A stretch of DNA of 26,460 nucleotides. Source: Dethiothermospora halolimnae (GTDB lineage Bacteria > Bacillota > Clostridia > Tissierellales > VENL01). Below are positions 1 through 6,120 of the stretch, in pieces; the stretch's first letter is position 1, and each line of letters begins with the position of its first letter. The stretch is from positions 1 through 26,460 of the forward strand of contig NZ_JBAKFX010000058.1 of assembly GCF_037577855.1 (NCBI RefSeq), given 5' to 3'. The translations under genes were made by a program, and so were the position numbers. Below the pieces are notes generated by a model, which had not been told where the DNA came from, did not search any database, and saw only the letters and a program-made list of their open reading frames with translations.

Positions 1-172
1 TATCCAACTATAGACAGCCTCAAATGTGATTCGTATACCTCAGACCGGGATTTTGCCGCCGACTTCCTTCAGATTCCACCTCACGGTGGACACCCTTGTC
101 TTCAGCTAGCACCTATATCACCTTCGGCGTTCGGGACTTTCACCCTATAGACTGTGTCCATGCTGGGCACAC
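1..172 (-). mobile_element. Group IIC intron, 5' part (domain I), cut by window edge
   Basis: Read on the minus strand, the segment begins at 172 with GTGTGCCCAGCATGG, followed by GGGTGAAAGTCCCGAAC, CAAGGGTGTCC, GGTGGAATCTGAAGGAAG, CGGCAAA and CGGTCTGAGG. These blocks come in the same order as in the 5' domain of the Oceanobacillus iheyensis group IIC intron, as I remember that sequence. The DNA is visibly more GC-rich than its surroundings. The intron lies directly after a Rho-independent terminator hairpin, the classic target of class C introns. The reverse transcriptase gene, domains V/VI and the 3' splice site would lie left of the window. I cannot tell whether the copy is complete. Confidence 0.9.
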
Positions 173-176
173 ATAT

Positions 177-205
177 AAAAATGAACGCCAATATGACGTT
201 CATTT
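177..205 (-). terminator. Rho-independent terminator of the 39-aa peptide gene; intron target
   Basis: The minus strand reads AAATGAACG, a 9-base loop, then CGTTCATTT and further T's: a 9-bp stem with a U-tract, starting 19 bases after the stop codon of the small gene at 224-343. The group IIC intron begins 4 bases beyond the T run, as expected for a class C intron that recognises the terminator stem as part of its target. Confidence 0.8.
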
Positions 206-223
206 CTATATGCTTTAATAAAT

Positions 224-343
224 CTAAGAAATAGCTTGTTCAATTTTTTTGTTAGGTGCATGAATTCTAGCATTCAAACAACAGTCAATTGCAAATGTAT
301 TATTTGATTTTTCATTCCATAAGTTTTTGTTTATAGATATCAT
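224..343 (-). CDS. 39-aa peptide with a Cys-Cys pair, function unknown
   Basis: I do not recognise this protein. The frame runs ATG (343-341) to TAG (226-224), preceded on the minus strand by a very strong ribosome site (AAAGGGGGGAAATAT then ATG). It has its own well-formed promoter (520-548) and its own terminator (177-205), so it looks like a genuine monocistronic gene despite its size. The peptide is hydrophilic with no membrane segment. It starts MISINKNLWNEKS, has FAIDCCLNARIHAP in the middle and ends KKIEQAIS. The adjacent cysteines (about 21 and 22) could bind metal, form a disulfide or be modified. It lacks the amphipathic leader and the Cys-based ring region of AgrD-type signals, so I do not call it an autoinducer. 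A modified-peptide precursor, a signalling peptide or a small regulator remain possible. No modification enzyme or exporter is visible beside it. Confidence 0.55.
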   Translation of the reverse strand: MISINKNLWNEKSNNTFAIDCCLNARIHAPNKKIEQAIS

Positions 344-380
344 ATATTTCCCCCCTTTTTTAATTAATTGCTCATTTAAT

Positions 381-457
381 AGATTATAGATCTTTACTTA
401 AGACCTATAATCTTCATTGAAAAGAGTTTTTCTTAATATATACTCAAAAACTCTTTT
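381..457 (-). promoter_or_regulatory. Two hairpins in the 5' leader of the 39-aa peptide gene
   Basis: Between the promoter at 520-548 and the start codon at 343 are two clear inverted repeats. The outer one pairs 446-457 with 420-431 (AAAAGAGTTTTT arms, 12 bp, 14-base loop). The inner one pairs 401-413 with 381-393 (AGATTATAG-TCT arms, 13 bp with one mismatch, 7-base loop). Neither is followed by a clean U-tract on the minus strand, so they look like leader structures rather than simple terminators. The predicted leader is about 170 nt, long for a 39-codon gene. Confidence 0.5.
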
Positions 458-519
458 GAGCTATTATTAAAACAAATTCTTTTAAGTGTAATAAATAAAC
501 TTTATTTCCACTTAATATA

Positions 520-548
520 AGTTTAACATTTCTTGTCATTTATTTCAA
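520..548 (-). promoter_or_regulatory. Sigma-A-type promoter for the 39-aa peptide gene
   Basis: On the minus strand, -35 TTGAAA (548-543) is separated by exactly 17 bases from -10 TAAACT (525-520). It points toward the small peptide gene at 224-343, with transcription expected to start near 513. Confidence 0.6.
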
Positions 549-627
549 GTTTTTTATGTCATTTTTATGAAATTAATTTAATATAAACAAATATATCAAC
601 ATAATATAGTGAAATAAAAGGACTTCT

Positions 628-735
628 ATGAAAACATTTAAACTCCTAGCAGAATTTAATGAGTATATAGGGAAATTTAAAAAATATTTTTTGTTTTTCC
701 TCAGTAAACATATAGTTGTTAGTCATTATAATTAA
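628..735 (+). CDS. 35-aa reading frame, possibly an ABC-transporter N-terminal remnant
   Basis: ATG at 628 follows AAAAGGACTTCT, a fair ribosome site. The 35 residues (starting MKTFKLLAEFNEYIGKFKKY, then FLFFL) resemble the cytoplasmic elbow and first half of the first membrane helix of type I ABC exporters. The frame stops after SKHIVVSHYN, and I see no continuation of such a protein in any frame downstream. It is therefore either a truncated remnant or an unrelated small peptide. The following 736-988 stretch holds only a weak inverted repeat (741-757 with 788-799) and no supportable gene. Confidence 0.3.
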   Translation: MKTFKLLAEFNEYIGKFKKYFLFFLSKHIVVSHYN

Positions 736-988
736 TAACTCACTTAATATAGATTTTTTATCCTCTAACACCACTTTACAAGTTATTAAAATCTAAGTGC
801 AAAAACACCCCGCCAATTTAAAAGGGTAACGAAGATTAAATATACAACAAAGACTCTGAACTTTATAAAATATTTGCCAATGAGGCATAAACAATTTAGG
901 CACTTTAATATGTTTATAACTCTATTGTAATTAAAACCCATAATTTGTGTAACAATACTACTATTATTATTTCTAAAGGAGCAATTAA

Positions 989-2065
989 ATGAAAAAAGAT
1001 AATACTAAAACTTCCCTTTTCAACAGAAAAAGGTTAATATCATACTTGATTTTTACTATTATTTTTATATTAACTTCATCTTTATCTTTATTATTTATAT
1101 ATAGATTTTTAAATACTAATACAGCAGTCTTTACTATAAGAGTTTTTCCACCTGAAACAATGATTCAAACTATGTTACTTTTTATATTTTATATCCTAAT
1201 GGATAGCTTACGTCTATTATATATATTAAAATCATTAAATATATCAATTGAATATACATATATTTTAAAACTAGGTTTTATCCATTTATTTATAAGCAAT
1301 ATAACTCCTTTTTCTAGTGGTGGTGGTCTAGCTCAAATTTATTTTTTAAATAGAAAAAATGTTCCCCTAGGAAATGCCATTGTTGTATCAACCATAAAAG
1401 CAATTCTTCCTATTACTTTTTTCTTCGTTACAGCGCCTATAATATTACTGCTTAATAGGGATTTAATTAATATATTACCTACTAACAATATCTATATTTA
1501 TTCTTTGGTATTTGGATTTATATATATTGTTATAATATACGGGGTATATAAATTATTTCACAATCCTAGAATAATAAAGATTATAATATCTAAAACCTTA
1601 TTATTTATACAAAATAGAAAATTAATATCTAAAAAGACTTCATACAACTATCAAAGGAAATCTTTTAGAGAAATAAATAATTTTTTCAGTGGTATAAAGC
1701 TGTTTCTTAAAGGAAAAAAAATAAATATTATTTTATCCCTATTATCCACTGCCTTATTCCTTATTTCATTATTTTTATTTCCTGTAATACTTATTAAAGG
1801 ACTTAGGTATAATATATCTTCTTTATCAATAATAATTAAACAAATAGTTATAACTTTTATAGCCTATTTTGCCCCTACTCCCGGTGCTTCCGGGGTTTCT
1901 GAAGGAGGATTTACTCTATTATTTTCTAATTTGATAAAAAAAGAACACCTGATATCCCTTACTTTTACTTGGAGATTTTTTACTATATACTTAGGAATGT
2001 TTATAGGTATGATTGTTTTTTATTATGAAGCTTTTAAAAAGAGAAATGGTGGTAATCAAAATTGA
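989..2065 (+). CDS. Flippase-like / YbhN-type integral membrane protein (LPG synthase TM-domain family)
   Basis: A 358-aa polytopic membrane protein with about eight hydrophobic segments between residues 15 and 350. It has two family hallmarks: a glycine-rich loop (SSGGGLAQIYFL, about residues 110-121) and, near the C-terminus, FAPTPGASGVSEGGF (about residues 294-308). These match the UPF0104/YbhN family, homologous to the membrane domain of lysylphosphatidylglycerol synthase MprF. No soluble aminoacyl-transferase domain follows, so this is the stand-alone form, thought to move or modify lipids; the substrate is unknown. ATG 989 is preceded by AAAGGAGCAATTAA. The gene stands alone and ends inside a strong hairpin. 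Confidence 0.88.
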   Translation: MKKDNTKTSLFNRKRLISYLIFTIIFILTSSLSLLFIYRFLNTNTAVFTIRVFPPETMIQTMLLFIFYILMDSLRLLYILKSLNISIEYTYILKLGFIHLFISNITPFSSGGGLAQIYFLNRKNVPLGNAIVVSTIKAILPITFFFVTAPIILLLNRDLINILPTNNIYIYSLVFGFIYIVIIYGVYKLFHNPRIIKIIISKTLLFIQNRKLISKKTSYNYQRKSFREINNFFSGIKLFLKGKKINIILSLLSTALFLISLFLFPVILIKGLRYNISSLSIIIKQIVITFIAYFAPTPGASGVSEGGFTLLFSNLIKKEHLISLTFTWRFFTIYLGMFIGMIVFYYEAFKKRNGGNQN

Positions 2066-2075
2066 TTACCACCAT
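2046..2075. terminator. Bidirectional terminator between flippase-like gene and anti-sigma operon
   Basis: Arms ATGGTGGTAATCAA and TTGATTACCACCAT (14 bp) flank two bases and span the last codons of the upstream gene. On the minus strand the hairpin is followed by a T-rich run (TTCTCTTTTT), so it fits best as the terminator of the minus-strand operon. Confidence 0.65.
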
Positions 2076-2114
2076 CAGTCTGTTGACAAACACATTTAGA
2101 TAAAGTAAGCAAAA

Positions 2115-3103
2115 TTAATTACCAACATCTATACTTTCCATAATTTTAAATGCCTCATCTTCAGGTAAGCCTAACATAAATTCAACAGTCCAAAGCTCGT
2201 CATCTATATAGTAATATGTATAGTAAGCACCAAGGCGTTTTAAATACTTTTTCCCATTATGACTAATAATTTTAGGATTCATTTCTCGATTACCATCTTC
2301 AATGACAGTTGTTTTTCCTTTTTTACATCGAATATATATACTAGGATAATAACCAAACTCATTTTTCTCTGAAGCTTTATATGTTAAATTATACATTTTA
2401 AAACTATCAAGTCGTTTATATTCTTTATAATAATAATCTTTATTTAAACCTTTAGCTTTTTTAAATAATTGTTGACGATATTCCCTATAGGTCATTTCAT
2501 CTTCATACTGCTTATAGAAATTTTCATGGTCATAAAATATATATCCCTTTTCAAAAGTATAGTTTTTAGGTATATACTTAGGTAGTGGACTATTAGATAG
2601 GACACTATTTTTTATATCTTCAAAATTATGATAATACTCATCAGAATTTAATACATCAAAATCCAAAAATTTTTCTACCCCTTTAACTGGAATAAATAAG
2701 GCAATTTTATTATTAGGCAGTTTATCTTCAAGGGATTTAGAGATATCTCTAAAATCATCTGATACTTTCTCTCCTGTAGCCTACGTTCTTCGTAATCACT
2801 TCTGTCCATAACCCCCAATTGAATAACTATATTTCCCATATCATCTGATAAAGTAGCTCGTATATTCCCTCTATGATTCTTAACATACTCTTCATGTTCT
2901 GGTATTCTTCCTAGTTTGAAAGCCACCATAATAATTAGTGCTAATGCAAACATTCCAACTAAAGGTAACCTACTATGCTTAACTTCTTTTTTATCTTTAG
3001 CTACTTTCATGTTTCTTAATATTTTATCTTTATTATCTTCATAAGGAATATTCTCTTCCTTTAAATAATCTTCAATACCTTTAAAAGACTGAAATCTCTT
3101 CAT
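2115..3103 (-). pseudogene. Anti-sigma factor (membrane-anchored), frameshifted
   Basis: The start is taken as ATG 3103-3101 (MKRFQSFKG), which sits 9 bases after GGAGG; the closer ATG at 3109 is too near. The N-terminal part is cytoplasmic, followed by one membrane helix (LPLVGMFALALIIMVAFKLG, about residues 47-66) and an extracytoplasmic region. The frame goes off at about 2762-2780: the upstream frame runs on to a TAG at 2675, while a -1 (or +2) shift continues as KVSDDFRDISKSLEDKLP, then KIALFIPVKGVEKFLDFDV, and on to the TAA at 2115. The joined product would be about 329 aa with a C-terminal domain reminiscent of the DUF4367-type extracellular part of clostridial anti-sigma factors. The downstream half has no start codon with a ribosome site of its own. 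Either the gene is broken or a base is missing from the sequence, for example in the A3 run at 2766-2768. Confidence 0.7.
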
Positions 3104-3600
3104 TATCATATTCCTCCTTTTTTTTAATAAGCTTTTTTTCAACTTTTTTACGAGCCCTCTCAAATTGCTTCCTTAGGGCTGGTTCTCTTTTATTTAGGAT
3201 ATTGGCTATTTCTTTATAGGACAATCCCTTAACACTTTTTAATAATAGAACACTTTTTTCATAACTAGTTAATATAGTTAAAGCCTCTTGTATTTCTCTA
3301 CTATATTTGTCTTCTGAAGCTAAATCTTCAGTTGAAACTTCCTTTGTTTTACATGGATATTTCATAAGAAACAACTTTTTTTCTTTTTTCTCTTCTTAAG
3401 TGATCTATACATTTGTTGTGTGCTATTTTGTATAGATCACTATTGCTATAGTCCTTTTTCTTAGATATATTAAAAAACTTTATAAATACCTCTTGAGTTA
3501 TATCCTCAGCGGTTTCTTTGGAACGGATCATTTGGTAACAATATTTATAAATATTAAACTGAAACTTTTCAATAGTTTCTTCTACATTTTTCAGAGCCAC
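3081..3600 (-). pseudogene. ECF-type RNA polymerase sigma factor, frameshifted in a poly-A tract
   Basis: GTG 3600-3598 follows AAAGGAGGGAATTAC and is the likely start. Region 2 is intact in the first frame (IYKYCYQMIRSKETAEDITQ then EVFIKFF, about residues 16-42). Region 4 is in the second frame (LTSYEKSVLLLKSVKGLSYK then EIANILNKREPALRKQFERA). Region 2 ends in a stop at 3349, and region 4 has no ribosome site of its own. The frames are joined by a net +1 shift within 3349-3395, where the minus strand has A6-G-A7. Together they give about 170 aa, normal for an ECF sigma factor. The end overlaps the anti-sigma start by 23 nt, implying translational coupling. Indel in A7, transcriptional slippage, or sequencing error are all possible. 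Confidence 0.72.
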
Positions 3601-3786
3601 GTAATTCCCTCCTTTACTAATAAGCATTCGTTTTAGTACTCATTTATATAACGAATAGGTTAGTAATAATGTGACGTCTCTATAAATATTTTAACATTTT
3701 ACTTATATATTCTTTAAAAGGAATTAATTTTTATAAAATGGGAATTATAACATATAAGAAGATATCAATAGAAAGGTGGCGATATT

Positions 3787-4089
3787 TTGGATATTAACAA
3801 ATCCATTAAATGCCCAAAATGTAATGGTAGTAACTTTTTAGCTAAATATGAAGCAACATATGTATATTCTTATAATATAGATACAGCTGATATTTCAAGT
3901 AAAAAAGAAACATTGCCATTTTTATTTGATAACCGGGAACAGTGTAATACTAAGCAGTATATAGAATGTCAGGATTGTAAAGAAAAATACCCTTGTTCCT
4001 TTAAACAAGGGGAAGGTGAAATTGATTTTACAATAATTAAAAAGGCTATTAGGGCACCCCATAAAGAGACTCCAGAATTTTTAGGGTAA
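3787..4089 (+). CDS. Small zinc-ribbon-like protein, function unknown
   Basis: 100 aa from a TTG start, chosen because GAAAGGTGGCGATATT precedes it at good spacing. Two Cys pairs, CPKC (residues 9-12) and CQDC (61-64), are arranged as a zinc ribbon with a long insertion. Two further cysteines (about 53 and 70) lie near the second pair. No DNA-binding or enzymatic domain is recognisable. The gene stands alone, divergent from the sigma operon and convergent with the chemotaxis receptor. Its stop codon lies within the first bases of the 66-bp palindrome that separates the two convergent genes. Confidence 0.7.
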   Translation: MDINKSIKCPKCNGSNFLAKYEATYVYSYNIDTADISSKKETLPFLFDNREQCNTKQYIECQDCKEKYPCSFKQGEGEIDFTIIKKAIRAPHKETPEFLG

Positions 4090-4153
4090 ATAGAAAAGGG
4101 ATATATGATATAAATAACTGCAGTTATTTATATCATATATCCCTTTTCTATTT
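4088..4153. terminator. 66-bp perfect palindrome, bidirectional terminator
   Basis: Every base from 4088 to 4120 is complementary to its mirror from 4153 to 4121, centred on CTGCAG with no spacer. The arms contain GAAAAGGGATATATGATATA. It includes the end of the zinc-ribbon stop codon and lies 16 bases beyond the chemotaxis-receptor stop codon. T-rich ends are present in both directions, so it can serve both convergent genes. A perfect arm length of 33 bp is exceptional for a terminator. Confidence 0.8.
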
Positions 4154-4169
4154 TTCTTAATTAAATACT

Positions 4170-5864
4170 TTATACCTTAAACTTACTTATCATCTCTCCT
4201 AATTTCCCTGCTAATTTTGATAAGGAGTTTGCATTTTCAGATACCTCTATTATTTGACTATTCTGCTGTTGAGCAGATGCTGCCGTTTCTTCTATTCCCG
4301 CTGAATTTCCTTCAGCTATAGAGGCTACTTTTTCAATTTCTTTATTAATTTTCATACTACTATCATTAATATCATTAAGATTTTTAGACACTACCTCTAT
4401 TCTTTCAGACATTTCATAAACTTTTTCACTAATATCTTCAAATGTTTTTCCTGTATTCTCTATCTCTTTTGTTCCCTTTTCAACTTCCTTATACCCACTT
4501 TCCAATGAGGTAACTACAATGTTAGATTCCTGTTGAATTCCAGCTACAATATCAGTTATTTCTGTTATAGAATTACTTACTTCCTCTGCCAGTTTCCTTA
4601 TCTCATCTGCCACAACAGCAAATCCTTTTCCTGCTTCCCCGGCCCTTGCCGCTTCAATTGCTGCATTTAAAGCCAATAGGTTAGTTTGTTCTGCGATACT
4701 TTCTATTACTTGAACTAATTGAGAAATCTCCTGGGACTTAGTATCTAAGCCCTTTACCTTTTTAACAGCATTTTTCATTGTGCCATTAATTGAAAACATC
4801 TGTTTAACTGATCCCTTCATTTGATTGTTACCTTCTTTAGATATATGTAGCACATCTTGAGAAAAGTCCTCAAGTATTTTTCCATTTTCATTGGATTCCT
4901 TAACTATCTTACCTAGGTCCTTTATCGAGTGAGAAGCACTTATAGATGATGTGGCCTGCTCCTCTGCTCCGGAAGCCATTTCTTCCATAGCTGCTGCAAT
5001 TTGCTCTGTACTTATCTTAAATTCTTCAGCAGTCTTTGCAAAGTCGCCACTTTGTGTATCTACCTCCATAGTTGTGTAATTTATCTCTTTAATTAGATGC
5101 TGTAGACTACCAAGCATTTTATTAAATGATCCTGCGATTTTTCCTATTTCATCTTTACTAGAGATATCTATTCTAGCCGTTAGGTCCCCTTCATTATTTG
5201 ATAATTCCTTTATTTTATCATTTATGGCATTTAAATTGGATATCTTCTTTATGAGAGTAGTTAGTGCTATTACTATTAAAGTTATAAGTATTCCTATCAC
5301 AATAAAGGTAATTATAAGGGTTATACTCCCTCTATTTTTTGCTTTACTGGTTTCATTTTCTACCCTAGACTCCATTTCCTTTTGAAACTCATCGATATAT
5401 TTCATAATATTTTCTTTATCACTATCATAGCTTGAATCAAAGACTAGTCTTCTAGCTTCGTCTAAATTATTGTTCTTAACTAGCTCCATTGCCGCTTCTT
5501 CTTTTTTAACCAAAGTATCTGAGTTGTTCTTAGCTTCTTGTAGTAAGTTCAATTCATTCTCTGGGGCCCCTAATTCTTTAAGTCTTTCTATAACTTTGTC
5601 CCTTGTTTTAACTTCATTAACTTCATTCCAATAATTATCATAGAATTTCTTTTCTCCAAATTGGGTATATCGTCTTATCTGCTCTGTTAAATAATCAGAG
5701 CTATTTCGTAAGTTGTCACCTAGCTCTTCAAATTCAATTTGTCTTTCAACTGATAATTGATATTGGCTAAAGGATTTTTGAAGGTAATAGACACTTGTAA
5801 TAGTGGCTAAGACCAATACCATAAAAATAACTGTCATTATTTTTAGAAATTTCGAAATTTTCAT
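4170..5864 (-). CDS. Methyl-accepting chemotaxis protein
   Basis: 564 aa. An N-terminal membrane helix (about 8-28) is followed by a helical extracytoplasmic sensor (about 30-180, four-helix-bundle type), a second membrane helix (about 182-205), a HAMP domain (about 207-260) and a long signalling coiled coil. The hairpin tip is unmistakable: ESIAEQTNLLALNAAIEAAR then AGEAGKGFAVVADEIRKLAE. It would relay ligand binding to CheA/CheW and control flagellar rotation. No chemotaxis or flagellar genes are nearby, so it is an orphan receptor with unknown ligand. ATG 5864 follows GGGGAGGAACTATA. A sigma-A-like promoter lies at 5912-5940; I see no clear flagellar-sigma promoter. Confidence 0.95.
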   Translation of the reverse strand: MKISKFLKIMTVIFMVLVLATITSVYYLQKSFSQYQLSVERQIEFEELGDNLRNSSDYLTEQIRRYTQFGEKKFYDNYWNEVNEVKTRDKVIERLKELGAPENELNLLQEAKNNSDTLVKKEEAAMELVKNNNLDEARRLVFDSSYDSDKENIMKYIDEFQKEMESRVENETSKAKNRGSITLIITFIVIGILITLIVIALTTLIKKISNLNAINDKIKELSNNEGDLTARIDISSKDEIGKIAGSFNKMLGSLQHLIKEINYTTMEVDTQSGDFAKTAEEFKISTEQIAAAMEEMASGAEEQATSSISASHSIKDLGKIVKESNENGKILEDFSQDVLHISKEGNNQMKGSVKQMFSINGTMKNAVKKVKGLDTKSQEISQLVQVIESIAEQTNLLALNAAIEAARAGEAGKGFAVVADEIRKLAEEVSNSITEITDIVAGIQQESNIVVTSLESGYKEVEKGTKEIENTGKTFEDISEKVYEMSERIEVVSKNLNDINDSSMKINKEIEKVASIAEGNSAGIEETAASAQQQNSQIIEVSENANSLSKLAGKLGEMISKFKV

Positions 5865-5911
5865 TATAGTTCCTCCCCATTTAATGTGTACTATCTAGTC
5901 CTTTAGTCTTA

Positions 5912-5940
5912 ATTATATCAATAACATTCGTTTTTGTCAT
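5912..5940 (-). promoter_or_regulatory. Promoter of the chemotaxis receptor
   Basis: On the minus strand, -35 ATGACA (5940-5935), a 17-base spacer, and a consensus -10 TATAAT (5917-5912), 48 bases upstream of the receptor start codon. The remaining intergenic DNA (5941-6089) shows no gene. Confidence 0.6.
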
Positions 5941-6089
5941 TAAAAAATGTCGTAAATTGTATTATTGTAAGTTATATTGTCTGTTAATTAAATTTATTGC
6001 CGAATTACCAATTGACTAATAGATTATATATCCATAATTTTTTTCAGTGGCTAATAGAAATAATTAAGTAAAGGTTTACCCCAAAAGAA

Positions 6090-6115
6090 ATAAGGACTGG
6101 ATATCCAGTCCTTAT
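6090..6115 (-). terminator. Terminator of topoisomerase III gene (26-bp palindrome)
   Basis: A perfect palindrome with ATAAGGACTGGAT arms, centred on GATATC, starting 5 bases after the topB stop codon. On the minus strand it is followed by TTCTTTT. Confidence 0.75.
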
Positions 6116-6120
6116 CTATG

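Noticed and set aside
1..172. rRNA or other structural RNA gene
   Set aside because: The GC-rich segment matches the 5' domain of group IIC introns, starting with GTGTGCCCAGCATGG, and not rRNA motifs.
224..343. AgrD-type autoinducing peptide
   Set aside because: There is no amphipathic hydrophobic leader, no acidic C-terminal tail of the usual type, and no agrB or agrC nearby.
2083..2106. TTGACA at 2083 as a plus-strand promoter
   Set aside because: No -10 box lies at a workable distance, and the only downstream genes are on the other strand.
3371..3395. Programmed -1 frameshift at an A-rich slippery heptamer in the sigma gene
   Set aside because: The frames require a net +1 (or -2) change, so a classical -1 heptamer does not explain it. 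No stimulatory structure was evident.
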